Assembly (NCBI GenBank): GCA_020160955.1
Contig: JAIUOX010000032.1
Location: 1-43,636, forward strand
From: Pseudomonadota bacterium
GTDB taxonomy: Bacteria > Pseudomonadota > Alphaproteobacteria > Reyranellales > Reyranellaceae
Direction of reading: 5' to 3'
DNA length: 43,636 bases
Position numbers and translations under genes: made by a program. The number at the start of each line of letters is the position of its first letter. Position 1 is the stretch's first letter. The notes under the pieces were generated by a model. It was not told where the DNA came from. It did not search any database and saw only the letters and a program-made list of their open reading frames with translations. Shown piece after piece: positions 17,036-26,574 of the stretch.

Positions 17036-18436
17036 GTGGCGAAGCAGCGCAAACCGAACATCCTCGTGGTCCTGATCGACGACCTCCGGTTCGACGAACT
17101 GGGGATCTGCGGCCATCCCTTCATGAAGACGCCGCACATCGACCGGATCGGCCGCGAGGGCGCGATGTTCACGCGCGCCTTCCACACCACGCCGCTGTGC
17201 TCGCCCAACCGGGCGTCGATCATCACCGGCCAGTACGCCAGCCGGCACGGCATCATCGACAACGTGGCGCGCGACGCCCACAGCCACCGCCTGCCCAACT
17301 ACCACGGCATCCTGCAGAAGCTGGGCTACGAGACCGCCCATGTCGGCAAGTGGCACATGGGAAATTCCGGCATGCCGCGTCCCGGCTACGACCGTTGGGT
17401 GAGCTTCCCCGGGCACGGCTCGATCGTCGACCCGGTGCTGAACATCGACGGCGACGAACGCCAGCACAAGGGCTACATCACCGACCTGCTGAACGACCGC
17501 GCCGTCGAGTTCCTGCGCAAGAAGCGGAGCAAGCCGTTCGCCCTGTTCTTCGCGCACAAGGCGGTGCACCCCGACGCCTTCCAGGCGCCCGACGGCACGA
17601 TCGACCTGAGCAAGGGCGGCTACCGCGTGCCCGACCGGCACAAGGACCTCTACAAGGGCGCGCACTTCCCGCGGCGGCCCAACGTGCTGCCGCTGGCCGA
17701 GGTGGCGAAGGACAAGCCGGCCTGGACCGAGGCCTTCCAGCTCAAGGGCAACGAGGCATCGCGCAAGGTGCTGGACGGCATCCAGGCCGGCAGCGACGAG
17801 GAGATCCGGCTGCGCGCCGCGATGATGGCCTCGGTCGACGAGGGCATGGGCGAGGTGTTCCGCGCGCTCGAGGAGACTGGCCAGCTCGACGACACCTTCA
17901 TCCTGTTCCTCGGCGACAACGGCTACTTCTTCGGCGAGCACGGGCTGGGACCCGAGCGCCGCTTCGCCTACGAGGAGGGCATCCGCTCGCCGTTCCTCGT
18001 GCGCTACCCGAAGTGGTTCAAGCCCGGCACGGTCAACGACCAGCTGGTGCTGGCGCTCGACATCGCGCCGACCGCCGTCGACCTCGCGGGCGGCAAGAAG
18101 GCGGACTTCGCGCACATGCAAGGCGTGTCGCTGCGGCCGCTGTCGAAGTCTGGCTCGGGCAAGCCGCTGCGCTCGTCCTTCATGTGCGAGTACTTCAGCG
18201 AGAACGCCATGCCGTGGCTGATCGGCATGAGCTACAAGGCGGTCCGCACCCGCCGCTACAAGTACATCCACTGGACGCAGAAATCGCTCGACGGCGTGGC
18301 CTGCGACGAGCTCTACGACCTCCAGGCGGACCCCTACGAGATGCACAACCTGATCGGCAAGCGCAGCGCCCGGCCGACCGTGGCGCGGATGCGCCGGTTG
18401 CTGGCGCGGCACGTGGCGGAATCGGTGGGTCTCTAG
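17036..18436 (+). CDS. Sulfatase-family hydrolase (Cys-type, formylglycine-dependent)
   Basis: A 466-residue alkaline-phosphatase-superfamily sulfatase. The metal-binding aspartates lie in VVLIDDLRFDE (D15, D16). The maturation motif CxPxR is C55-S-P-N-R59 in LCSPNRASIITG, so the cysteine would need conversion to formylglycine by another enzyme. GKWHMG and LGDNGYFFGEHGL supply further active-site residues. There is no signal peptide, so it is probably cytoplasmic. Family members cleave sulfate, phosphonate or similar esters; the substrate is unknown. The start is GTG with GGAG about 10 bases upstream. The gene is followed after 16 bases by a Bug-type binding protein on the same strand, suggesting that an imported acid or ester is the substrate (inference). 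Confidence 0.9.
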   Translation: MAKQRKPNILVVLIDDLRFDELGICGHPFMKTPHIDRIGREGAMFTRAFHTTPLCSPNRASIITGQYASRHGIIDNVARDAHSHRLPNYHGILQKLGYETAHVGKWHMGNSGMPRPGYDRWVSFPGHGSIVDPVLNIDGDERQHKGYITDLLNDRAVEFLRKKRSKPFALFFAHKAVHPDAFQAPDGTIDLSKGGYRVPDRHKDLYKGAHFPRRPNVLPLAEVAKDKPAWTEAFQLKGNEASRKVLDGIQAGSDEEIRLRAAMMASVDEGMGEVFRALEETGQLDDTFILFLGDNGYFFGEHGLGPERRFAYEEGIRSPFLVRYPKWFKPGTVNDQLVLALDIAPTAVDLAGGKKADFAHMQGVSLRPLSKSGSGKPLRSSFMCEYFSENAMPWLIGMSYKAVRTRRYKYIHWTQKSLDGVACDELYDLQADPYEMHNLIGKRSARPTVARMRRLLARHVAESVGL

Positions 18437-18452
18437 CGCAGGGAGCGACGCG

Positions 18453-19442
18453 ATGGTGCTGAACAGGAGAACGCTGCTGGCCGCCACGCTGGCGACTGGC
18501 GCGGCGGCCAGCGCGGTGGGAGGGGCATCGGCCCAGGCCTGGCCGGCCAAGCCGGTCCGCCTGATCGTGCCGCTGGCGCCGGGCGCCACCGCCGACATCG
18601 TCGCCCGCCTGTTCGCCGACGAGCTGGGCAAGGCGCTCGGCCAGACCTTCGTGGTCGACAACAAGACGGGGGCGGGCGGCACCATCGCCACCGCCGAGGC
18701 GGCGCGCGCGCCGGCCGACGGCTACACGATGGCGCTGGTCAGCCAGGGCACGGTGGTCTTCAACATCGGCCTCTACAAGGCGCCGGGCTACGACCCGCTG
18801 AAGGACCTCGCCATGGTCGCGGTCAGCGGCGGCGTGTCCAACGTCCTGATCGTGCCGCCCGACAGCGCCGCCAGGTCGGTCGCCGACCTGCTGGCGATGG
18901 CGCGGGCCAAGCCGGGCGAGCTGACCTACTCGTCGGGTGGGGTCGGCACCAGCCACCACATGTCGGGCGTGCTGCTGGAGATGCGGACCGGCGTGAAGCT
19001 GCAGCACGTGCCCTACCGCGCCACGCCCGCCGGCATCCAGGCGGTCGCCAACGGCGAGGTGGCGATGGGCCTGTTCAACACGCCGACGGTGCTGGGCCTG
19101 ATCAAGGGCGGCAAGCTGCGGCCGCTGGCGGTGACCAGCGAGAAGCCGTCCGACCTGCTGCCCGGCGTGCCGACGATGATCGAGGCCGGGGTGAAGGACT
19201 ACGTGGTCAACACCTGGATGGGCTTCGCCGTGCCGGCCGGCGTGCCCGAGCCGGTGGTCGCCCGGCTCAACGCCGAGATCAACCGGATCGGCCAGGTCCC
19301 CGCGGTGCGCGAGAAGATGCTGGCGCAGGGCATCGACATGCTGCCGCCGGGCTCGCCGGCGGATGCCCGCAAGCTGGTCGAGAGCGACCTCGCGCTGTGG
19401 CTGCCGATCATCAAGGCCTCGGGCGCGTCCGCCGACTCCTAG
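18453..19442 (+). CDS. Bug-family (TTT) periplasmic substrate-binding protein
   Basis: The 329-residue product has an N-terminal export signal (MVLNRRTLLAATLATGAAAS, cleavage probably after the ASAQA region). The mature part begins WPAKPVRLIVPLAPGATADIVAR and continues QTFVVDNKTGAGGTIATAEAARA-like and YSSGGVGTSHHMSGVLLE. These are hallmarks of Bug proteins, which bind organic acids for tripartite tricarboxylate transporters or act as stand-alone sensors. No TctA/TctB membrane genes are in the window. AGGGA precedes the ATG. Together with the sulfatase and the two CoA-transferases it could form a small acid-utilisation locus. Confidence 0.92.
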   Translation: MVLNRRTLLAATLATGAAASAVGGASAQAWPAKPVRLIVPLAPGATADIVARLFADELGKALGQTFVVDNKTGAGGTIATAEAARAPADGYTMALVSQGTVVFNIGLYKAPGYDPLKDLAMVAVSGGVSNVLIVPPDSAARSVADLLAMARAKPGELTYSSGGVGTSHHMSGVLLEMRTGVKLQHVPYRATPAGIQAVANGEVAMGLFNTPTVLGLIKGGKLRPLAVTSEKPSDLLPGVPTMIEAGVKDYVVNTWMGFAVPAGVPEPVVARLNAEINRIGQVPAVREKMLAQGIDMLPPGSPADARKLVESDLALWLPIIKASGASADS

Positions 19443-19484
19443 GCTTTCTTGCCAAAACCCGTGGCGCCGCGTATCCCCGGCGCC

Positions 19485-20498
<1,014 letters not shown>

Positions 20499-20529
20499 TG
20501 GAGCGGTCCGGAACCGGCTACCGCGCCTG

Positions 20530-20605
20530 TACTTATGTTCTATGTCTATGAATCTAAATGAAAATCTATACTTTTCAGATGTTTGTGCGCGAATATTGAT
20601 GTAAT
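20530..20605 (+). promoter_or_regulatory. AT-rich intergenic island with a possible -10 element
   Basis: This stretch is strikingly AT-rich compared with everything around it and contains short repeats of TCTATG/CTATG. A TATACT at 20567-20572 is a fair -10 hexamer, but I see no convincing -35 at the right distance. It probably holds the promoter of the TPR-glycosyltransferase-like gene, whose GTG starts a few dozen bases downstream. It may also be a binding site for a silencing or architectural protein. Confidence 0.35.
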
Positions 20606-20614
20606 CTCCAAGCC

Positions 20615-22033
20615 GTGCACGACACTCCGTCGCTCTATCCGCTCCGGCCGGAATCCCAGGCGTCCTCGGCGCCGACGCCGCTCTTTGGCAAGGACGACAC
20701 TTTCGTTCAGCAGCTTCGCCTCGCCGCCCAGGCGCATCGCGCCGGCCGGCTCGAGGAAGCCATCACCGCCTACCTGCGGCTGCTCGCGGTGCGGCCGTAC
20801 CACGCCGAGCTGCACAACAATCTCGGCGTGGCGCTGCGGCTCGCCGGCAAGCTCGATGCCTCGGTCGGCCATCACCGGCTGGCGCTGGCCGCCGATCCCG
20901 ACAACCCGGCGCTGCACTCCAACCTCGGCAACGCGCTGCGCGCCGCCAATCGCCTCGACGAGGCGGTGAAGCATCACTTCCAGTCGATCACGCTGAATCG
21001 CGACTACGGCGAGGGCTTCTTCAACCTCGCGCTCTGCCTGCGTGATCTCGGTCGCGTCGACGAGGCGGTCGGCTGCTTCGGCCGCGCGCTGGCGCTCAAC
21101 CCCGACAACCGGCGCGCCCGCGTCGAAATGGCGATCACGCTGCTGATGCGCGGCGAGCTGGCCGAGGGCTTCGCCGCGTACGAGACGCGCAAGCGCCTGC
21201 CCGAGACTCCGGTGCCCGATTTCACGCAGCCGGCGTGGGACGGCGGCCCGATCGGCGGCAAGCGCATCCTGCTCTACCCCGAGCAGGGGCTGGGCGACGT
21301 GCTGCTGTTCATCCGCTTCGCGCGCGAGCTCAAGCGCCGCGGCGCCACGGTGATCGTGCTGTGCCAGGCGCTGCTCAAGGAACTGCTCGGCACCGTCGAC
21401 TTCATCGACCAGGTGGTGGCCGAGGGCGAACCGCTGCCGGCCTTCGACCTGCATGCCTCGATGGTGTCGCTGCCGCATCTCTGCCGCGTCGACTTCGGTT
21501 CGCTGTCGCGCGAGCCGTACTTGCGCGCGCCCGAGACCAGCCGCATCAAGCTCGGCCACCTCGACCGCGCCAAGCTGCGCGTCGGCATCTACTGGGCGGG
21601 CACGCCCGGCCGGACGCAGGATCGCCAGCGCTCGGTCGAGTTCTCGCGCTTCATGGAACTGGCCGGCGATCCCGACCTGCTGCTGTTCAGCCTGCAGGGC
21701 GGCGTCCACCAGAAGGACATCCAGCAGGCCGGCGCCGGCGGGCTGGTGCACGACGTCGGTCGCGGCATCTTCGATTTCGCCGAGGCCGCGACGGCGCTGT
21801 CGCAGCTCGACCTGCTGATCTCGATCGATGCGCCGATCGCCCACCTCGCCGCGGCGATGGGCCTGCGCACATGGGTGCTGTTGCCGTCGGCCGCCGACTG
21901 GCGCTGGCAGCTGGGCGGCAGCCGCGCCCCGTGGTACCCGACCGCGCGCCTCTACCGGCAGCCGCGCCCGGGCGACTGGGACCAGGTGTTCGCCGACCTG
22001 CGCGGCGACCTCGCCCAGCTGAAGGGCCGCTAG
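20615..22033 (+). CDS. TPR protein with a GT9-like glycosyltransferase domain
   Basis: Residues about 28-175 are four or so TPR repeats (for example AELHNNLGVALRLAGKLDAS and ALHSNLGNALRAANRLDEA). Residues about 195-470 resemble the ADP-heptose glycosyltransferase (GT9/GT-B) fold: GKRILLYPEQGLGDVLLFIRFA, VGIYWAGTPG, and LLISIDAPIAHLAAAMGLRTWVLLP. Such TPR-GT fusions are usually annotated only as TPR proteins; targets may be surface glycans or proteins. No export signal is visible. An in-frame TGA 18 bases upstream fixes the start at the GTG or later; the GTG has no obvious ribosome site. The gene follows an AT-rich spacer and converges on a LysE-type gene. Confidence 0.85.
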   Translation: MHDTPSLYPLRPESQASSAPTPLFGKDDTFVQQLRLAAQAHRAGRLEEAITAYLRLLAVRPYHAELHNNLGVALRLAGKLDASVGHHRLALAADPDNPALHSNLGNALRAANRLDEAVKHHFQSITLNRDYGEGFFNLALCLRDLGRVDEAVGCFGRALALNPDNRRARVEMAITLLMRGELAEGFAAYETRKRLPETPVPDFTQPAWDGGPIGGKRILLYPEQGLGDVLLFIRFARELKRRGATVIVLCQALLKELLGTVDFIDQVVAEGEPLPAFDLHASMVSLPHLCRVDFGSLSREPYLRAPETSRIKLGHLDRAKLRVGIYWAGTPGRTQDRQRSVEFSRFMELAGDPDLLLFSLQGGVHQKDIQQAGAGGLVHDVGRGIFDFAEAATALSQLDLLISIDAPIAHLAAAMGLRTWVLLPSAADWRWQLGGSRAPWYPTARLYRQPRPGDWDQVFADLRGDLAQLKGR

Positions 22034-22053
22034 GTCTTTCCAGAGGCCGTTCG

Positions 22054-22749
22054 CTAGAGGCCGATGCCGCGGCCGATCTGCTTCCACGGCAGCGGCAGCA
22101 GCGAGACCAGCGCGGCCACCCCGAACCCCAGGATCACCGCGCCGGAAATGCGGTTCAGCCACACCAGCCCCTGGCCGGTGAAGCGCTGGCGCATCGCCAC
22201 CGAGACCGCGCAGATGATGGTCCACCAGCCGAGCGCGCCACAGAACACCGCGGCCACCAGCAGCGAAGCGTCGGGCAGGCTGGCGCCGACGCCGGCGAGG
22301 TTGCGGCCGGCGAAGGCGGCGCCGAACGCGATCACGGTCAGCGGGTTGAACACGGTGATGAAGAAGCTCGACGTGAGATAGTGCAGGTGGGTGACGAACT
22401 CGTGGTCGCGATCGTCGGCGACCGGGTCGCCGACGGTGCGCGGCCGGTGCCGCATCGTCATCCAGCCCATGACGATCAGGCCGATGCCGCCCAGCCCCAG
22501 CAGCCAGGCCTCGCGCTCGATCACGAACTGCTCGACGATCGACAGGCCGAACGCCGCGACCGCGCCGAACACCGCGTCGCCCAGCGCCGCGCCGATCCCG
22601 GTCATGTAGCCGGCCATCGCGCCCACCGTGATCGAGCGGCGGATGCACAGCACCGCGGCGGGGCCGACCGGCACGGCGATCAGGAAGCCGATCGCGGCAC
22701 CCTCGATGGCCAGCGACAACGGATTGAAGGCGAAGCCGGGGACGCTCAT
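22054..22749 (-). CDS. LysE/RhtB-family exporter
   Basis: A 231-residue membrane protein with about six hydrophobic segments. It begins with the LysE-type signature AAIGFLIAVPVGPAAVLCIRRS and GYMTGIGAALGDAVFGAVAAFG, then FITVFNPLTVIAFGAAFAG. Family members export amino acids or similar small metabolites. The gene follows pdxY on the minus strand with a 7-base gap, so they probably share a transcript. The connecting loop after the third segment is charged (residues with GDPVADDRDHEF) and less conserved. The substrate cannot be deduced. Confidence 0.9.
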   Translation of the reverse strand: MSVPGFAFNPLSLAIEGAAIGFLIAVPVGPAAVLCIRRSITVGAMAGYMTGIGAALGDAVFGAVAAFGLSIVEQFVIEREAWLLGLGGIGLIVMGWMTMRHRPRTVGDPVADDRDHEFVTHLHYLTSSFFITVFNPLTVIAFGAAFAGRNLAGVGASLPDASLLVAAVFCGALGWWTIICAVSVAMRQRFTGQGLVWLNRISGAVILGFGVAALVSLLPLPWKQIGRGIGL

Positions 22750-22756
22750 CGCCGCC

Positions 22757-23626
22757 CTACAGCGCCTCGGCCGCGAAGCGTCGCGGCGGCGCGACCAGGC
22801 GATCCTGCGCGGCGACCACCTGCAGCTCGCGCTCGCCCATCGCGGCCGTCGCCTCGAGCACGGCGTAGACCGACGCCGCGGCCTGGCCCAGCGCCGCCGC
22901 GGCGTCGCCGGTGCCTGCCCAGTGGGCGGCGAACAGCGCCGCCACCATGTCGCCGGTGCCGTTGGGCGCGATCTCGAAACCGATCATCGGCGTGGTCACC
23001 CGCCACGCCGCGTCGCGGGTCACCGCCAGCATCTCGATCCGGTCGGCCGGCGCGTCGGCGCGCCGCAGGCTGGTGACCAGGGCGAGGCGGGGGCCGCCGC
23101 CCGGGCGGCCGTCGCCCAGCAGGCCGCGCGCCGCGGCCAGCGCCTCGGGCAGGGTGGCGATCCGCCGGCCGGTCAGGTGTTCCAGCTCGAAGTGGTTGGG
23201 GGTCACCAGGTCGGCAGCCGGCAGGGCGCGCTCGCGGAAGAAGCTGTCGATGCCCGGCTTCACGTAGATCCCGGTGTCGACGTCGCCCAGCACCGGGTCG
23301 CAGCACCACAGGGCGGACGGGTTGGCTTCGCGCACGCGCCGCGCGGTATCCAGCACGACGTCGCCCAGGGCGGCGTCGCCGACGTAACCGGTGAGCAGGA
23401 CGTCGCAGCGCGACAACATGCCCAGCGCGGCGATCCCCTCGACGATCTCGGCGACCTGCCCGGCCGGCGCGGCGCGGCCGCGCCACGCGCCGTAGCCCGT
23501 GTGGTTCGAGAATTCGACGGTATTCACCGCCCAGACCTCGTGGCCCAATCGTTGCAGGGGGAACGTCGCAGCCCGGTTGCCCACGTAGCCGTAGGCGACA
23601 TGGCTCTGGAGCGAGAGGAAGCGCAT
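22757..23626 (-). CDS. pdxY: Pyridoxal kinase PdxY
   Basis: A 289-residue ribokinase-fold enzyme that phosphorylates pyridoxal (B6 salvage). The N-terminus MRFLSLQSHVAYGYVGNRAA and VNTVEFSNHTGYGAWRG are diagnostic of PdxY/PdxK. CDPVLGDVDTGIYV and TPNHFELEHLTG bind ATP and substrate. The catalytic aspartate is D226 in PNGTGDMVAALF. The start ATG follows AAGGTGG; the open frame that continues upstream runs antisense through the CitE-like gene. It is transcribed divergently from that gene and is followed by a LysE-type exporter gene. Confidence 0.93.
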   Translation of the reverse strand: MRFLSLQSHVAYGYVGNRAATFPLQRLGHEVWAVNTVEFSNHTGYGAWRGRAAPAGQVAEIVEGIAALGMLSRCDVLLTGYVGDAALGDVVLDTARRVREANPSALWCCDPVLGDVDTGIYVKPGIDSFFRERALPAADLVTPNHFELEHLTGRRIATLPEALAAARGLLGDGRPGGGPRLALVTSLRRADAPADRIEMLAVTRDAAWRVTTPMIGFEIAPNGTGDMVAALFAAHWAGTGDAAAALGQAAASVYAVLEATAAMGERELQVVAAQDRLVAPPRRFAAEAL

Positions 23627-23639
23627 GGCCGCGGCCACC

Positions 23640-23667
23640 TTGCCACAAGGAGGCCCGCCATTATAGT
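23640..23667 (+). promoter_or_regulatory. Sigma-70-like promoter of the CitE-like/MaoC operon
   Basis: TTGCCA and TATAGT lie 16 bases apart in the divergent gap between pdxY and the CitE-like gene, 25 bases before the ATG. The same TTGCC-N16-TA pattern is seen ahead of two other genes in this window. Confidence 0.55.
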
Positions 23668-23692
23668 CCGCCGCGTTTTCGGGGAGCCCTTG

Positions 23693-24574
23693 ATGTCCAA
23701 CGCCGTCCGTCCGCGTCGCAGTGTCCTTTACATGCCCGGCGCCAATACCCGCGCGCTGGAGAAGGCCCGCACCCTGCCGGCCGACGCGCTGATCTTCGAC
23801 CTCGAGGACGCCGTGGCGCCGGACGCCAAGGAAACCGCCCGCGGCAACGTCGTGCTGGCGGCCGAGAGCCGGGCCTACGGCAAGCGCGAGATCGCCATCC
23901 GCTGCAACGGCCTGAACACGCCGTGGGGCGAGGCCGACATCGCCGCCATCGCCGGCTCGGGCGCCGACGCGCTGGTCGTGCCGAAGGTCGAGAGCGCGGC
24001 CCAGGTGACCCACGTGGTGTCGCTGCTCGACACCGCCGGCGCGCCGCAGACCATGCAGGTCTGGGCGATGATGGAGACGCCCCGGGGCATCCTGCGCGCC
24101 GAGGAGATCGCCGCCGCCCACCCGCGGCTCAGCCTGTTCATCATGGGCACCAACGACCTGGTGAAGGACATGCGGGCGCGCCACACGCCGATGCGCCTGC
24201 CGATGGTCACCGCGCTCGGCATCGCCATGCTGGCGGCGCGGGCTCACGGCCTCACCATCCTCGACGGCGTCTACAACGACATCCAGGACGCCGAGGGGTT
24301 CCGTGCCACCTGCCAGCAGGGCCTCGAGATGGGCTTCGACGGCAAGACGCTGATCCATCCCAGCCAGGTCGAGCCGTGCAACGAGGTGTTCGCCCCGTCG
24401 GCGGCCGAACTCGAGATGGCCGGCAAGATCGTCGCCGCGTTCAAGCAGGCGCAGGCCGAGGGCAAGGGCGTGGTCACGGTCGACGGTCGCATGATCGAGA
24501 ACCTGCACGTCGAGCAGGCCGAGCGCGCGCTGGCGCTGGCCGCCGCGATCCGCGAACTGCAGGGAGCGGCCTGA
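23693..24574 (+). CDS. CitE/HpcH-type CoA-ester lyase (malyl-CoA or methylmalyl-CoA lyase-like)
   Basis: A 293-residue TIM-barrel lyase. RRSVLYMPGANTRALEKA, DALIFDLEDAVAPDAK, ALVVPKVESAAQ and LIHPSQVEPCNEVFAPS are family signatures; the two acidic residues in DLEDAV and KVES-type strands bind Mg. Relatives cleave L-malyl-CoA, beta-methylmalyl-CoA or citramalyl-CoA. The MaoC-type hydratase 4 bases downstream and the sdh operon beyond it point to beta-methylmalyl-CoA cleavage to glyoxylate and propionyl-CoA in the ethylmalonyl-CoA pathway (inference). It is slightly shorter than Rhodobacter Mcl1. GGGAG precedes the ATG; the frame upstream of that ATG is antisense to pdxY. Confidence 0.88.
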   Translation: MSNAVRPRRSVLYMPGANTRALEKARTLPADALIFDLEDAVAPDAKETARGNVVLAAESRAYGKREIAIRCNGLNTPWGEADIAAIAGSGADALVVPKVESAAQVTHVVSLLDTAGAPQTMQVWAMMETPRGILRAEEIAAAHPRLSLFIMGTNDLVKDMRARHTPMRLPMVTALGIAMLAARAHGLTILDGVYNDIQDAEGFRATCQQGLEMGFDGKTLIHPSQVEPCNEVFAPSAAELEMAGKIVAAFKQAQAEGKGVVTVDGRMIENLHVEQAERALALAAAIRELQGAA

Positions 24575-24578
24575 TCCC

Positions 24579-25643
24579 ATGACCACCAGCAACAAGACGG
24601 CTTCCGGTAACTTCTTCGAGGACTTCCGGCTCGGCCAGGAGTTCCAGCATGCCACGCCGCGCACCCTGACCGAGGCCGACGCGGCGCTGAACGTCGGCCT
24701 GTACGGCTCGCGCTTCGCGGTCAACTCGTCCGACGAGTTCGCCCGCGCGATCGGCCTGCCGCGCGCGCCGTTGGACGACCTGCTGGTCTTCCACGTGGTG
24801 ATCGGCAAGACGGTGAACGACATCTCGCTGAACGCGGTGGCCAACCTCGGCTACGCCGAGTTCCGCTGGGGCGTGCCGGTCTATCCCGGCGACACGCTGT
24901 CGGCGCGTTCGACCGTGCTCGGCCTGCGCGAGAACTCGAACAAGGCGAGCGGCGTCGTCTGGGTGCGCTCGACCGGCACCAACCAGAAGGGCGAGATGGT
25001 GCTCGACTACGTGCGCTGGGTGATGGTGCACAAGCGCGACCCGGCCGCGCCGGTGGGCGAGGCGGTGACGCCGAAGACCGCGCCGTCGGTCGCCGCGGCC
25101 GACCTGGTCGTGCCGGCCGGCCTGTCGATGGCCGGCTACGACGATGTCGCGGCGGGCTCGCCGCACCGCTGGGAGGACTACCAGCCGGGCGAGCGGATCG
25201 ACCATGTCAGCGGCATGACGCTCGAGGACAGCGACCACATGTTCTCGACCCGGCTGTACCAGAACACCGCGCGGGTCCATTTCGACGCCTTCGCCGGCAA
25301 GAGCACCCGGTTCGGCCGGCGGCTGGCCTACGGCGGCCACATCATCTCGCTGGCCCGGGCGCTGTCGTTCAACGGGCTGGCCAACGGCTTCCGGCTGGCC
25401 GCCATCAACGCCGGCAGCCACGTCGGCCCGACCTTCGGCGGCGACACGATCTATGCCTGGTCGGAAGTGCTGGAAAAGGCCGAGCTCCCGGGCCGCCGCG
25501 ACCTCGGCGCCCTGCGGCTGCGACTGGTCGCCACAAAGGACTGCCCGGCCGGCGCCTTCCCGGGCAAGGGGGCGGACGGCAAGTACCACCCCGCGGTGGT
25601 GCTGGACCTCGATTACTGGCTCCTGATGCCGCGCCGGAGCTGA
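24579..25643 (+). CDS. MaoC-like double-hotdog hydratase, probably mesaconyl-CoA hydratase
   Basis: The 354-residue length and two hotdog halves (residues about 10-165 and 185-350) suit mesaconyl-CoA hydratase, which interconverts mesaconyl-CoA and beta-methylmalyl-CoA. The first half has NFFEDFRLGQEFQHATPRTLTEADAALN and VGLYGSRFAVNSSDEFARAIGL; the second has MTLEDSDHMFSTRLYQNTARVHFD and LAYGGHIISLARALS. The gene starts 4 bases after the CitE-like lyase, so the two are one operon, and the lyase would act on its product. A role with another hydroxyacyl-CoA cannot be excluded. A terminator-like hairpin follows. Confidence 0.85.
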   Translation: MTTSNKTASGNFFEDFRLGQEFQHATPRTLTEADAALNVGLYGSRFAVNSSDEFARAIGLPRAPLDDLLVFHVVIGKTVNDISLNAVANLGYAEFRWGVPVYPGDTLSARSTVLGLRENSNKASGVVWVRSTGTNQKGEMVLDYVRWVMVHKRDPAAPVGEAVTPKTAPSVAAADLVVPAGLSMAGYDDVAAGSPHRWEDYQPGERIDHVSGMTLEDSDHMFSTRLYQNTARVHFDAFAGKSTRFGRRLAYGGHIISLARALSFNGLANGFRLAAINAGSHVGPTFGGDTIYAWSEVLEKAELPGRRDLGALRLRLVATKDCPAGAFPGKGADGKYHPAVVLDLDYWLLMPRRS

Positions 25644-25651
25644 GATCGGGC

Positions 25652-25680
25652 GCCCCGAATTTCGCTGGGAAATCCGGGGC
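25652..25680 (+). terminator. Hairpin after the MaoC-like gene
   Basis: Two 12-base arms (GCCCCGAATTTC and GAAATCCGGGGC, one mismatch) are separated by GCTGG and followed by TTACT. The stem is strong but the T run is weak, so it may only attenuate read-through into sdhC. Confidence 0.5.
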
Positions 25681-25710
25681 TTACTCCCGCCGATGCGGCG
25701 GCGACTTCCG

Positions 25711-25738
25711 TTGACTTGAGGCCGCCGGGCGCTATTTA
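25711..25738 (+). promoter_or_regulatory. Sigma-70-like promoter of sdhCDAB
   Basis: TTGACT and TATTTA are 16 bases apart, 35 bases ahead of the sdhC ATG, in the gap after the MaoC hairpin. An alternative -10, TAGAAT, lies 4 bases further on with a longer spacer. Confidence 0.55.
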
Positions 25739-25773
25739 GAATGCAGCCAACGTGGCAATAGGGGTTCCGCGCG

Positions 25774-26172
25774 ATGAGCGTCGCCAATCGGCCGACCAAC
25801 CGGCCGCTTTCACCGCATCTGCAAGTCTACCGTCTTCCCATCACCGCCCGCTTGTCGATCCTGCACCGCGCCACCGGCGTGGCGCTGTCGCTCGGCGCGC
25901 TCTACCTGGTGGCCTGGGTGGTCTTCGCCTCGGCGAGCCCCACGACCTACGCGAAATTCCAGGCGTTCAACGCCTCGATCGTCGGCCGCATCGTGCTCGG
26001 CGGCTGGCTGTTCTGCCTGTTCTACCACCTGTGCAACGGCATCCGGCACCTGTTCTGGGACGCCGGCATCGGCTTCGAGATCAAGGAAGCCGAGAAGGCC
26101 AGCTACATCGTCATCGCCGTCGCCGTGATCGCCACCCTGGCGTCGTGGGCCGTCGGCCTGCGGCTGGCCTGA
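25774..26172 (+). CDS. sdhC: Succinate dehydrogenase cytochrome b556 subunit
   Basis: A 132-residue membrane subunit. NRPLSPHLQVYRLPITARLSILHRATGVAL is the classic SdhC N-terminus, three hydrophobic segments follow, and the haem-binding region reads FYHLCNGIRHLFWD, with H85 as the likely haem ligand. With SdhD it anchors complex II in the inner membrane and passes electrons to ubiquinone. The gene heads sdhCDAB, 130 bases after the MaoC-like gene, behind its own promoter. An AGGGG site lies somewhat far (10 bases) from the ATG. Confidence 0.96.
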   Translation: MSVANRPTNRPLSPHLQVYRLPITARLSILHRATGVALSLGALYLVAWVVFASASPTTYAKFQAFNASIVGRIVLGGWLFCLFYHLCNGIRHLFWDAGIGFEIKEAEKASYIVIAVAVIATLASWAVGLRLA

Positions 26173-26182
26173 GGAGGGCGAG

Positions 26183-26572
26183 ATGAAGAGCAGCGATCTC
26201 CGCACCCCGCTGGCCCGCGCCCGCGGTCTCGGCTCGGCCCACACCGGCCTGCATCACTGGTGGATGCAGCGCCTCACCGCCATCGCCCTGGTTCCCCTCG
26301 TGGTCTGGTTCGCCGTGTCGCTCGTCATGATGAGCGGCGCCGACCAGGACGTCGTGCGGGCCTGGATCGGCTCGCCGTTCGTCATGGTCCTGCTGATCCT
26401 GACCATCGTGGTCGGCCTGCATCACGGCCAGCTCGGCCTGCAGGTGGTGATCGAGGACTACATCCATGGCGAGGGCCGGAAGCTGGCGTTGATCCTTCTG
26501 GTCCGTTTCGTCGCAGTGTTGTCGGGACTGGCCGCGACGGTGGCCATCCTGCGTATCGGTTTCGGAGGCTGA
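26183..26572 (+). CDS. sdhD: Succinate dehydrogenase membrane anchor subunit
   Basis: A 129-residue Sdh[32 protein letters not shown], then hydrophobic segments and [20 protein letters not shown], which carries the second haem-ligand histidine region and the quinone-site tyrosine typical of the alphaproteobacterial/mitochondrial type. It starts 10 bases after sdhC behind GAGGAGGG and ends 2 bases before sdhA. Confidence 0.95.
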   Translation: MKSSDLRTPLARARGLGSAHTGLHHWWMQRLTAIALVPLVVWFAVSLVMMSGADQDVVRAWIGSPFVMVLLILTIVVGLHHGQLGLQVVIEDYIHGEGRKLALILLVRFVAVLSGLAATVAILRIGFGG

Positions 26573-26574
26573 AC

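Noticed and set aside
22034..22080. Direct repeat AGAGGCCG in the gap between the TPR-GT and LysE genes
   Set aside because: Eight bases only, in GC-rich DNA; likely chance.
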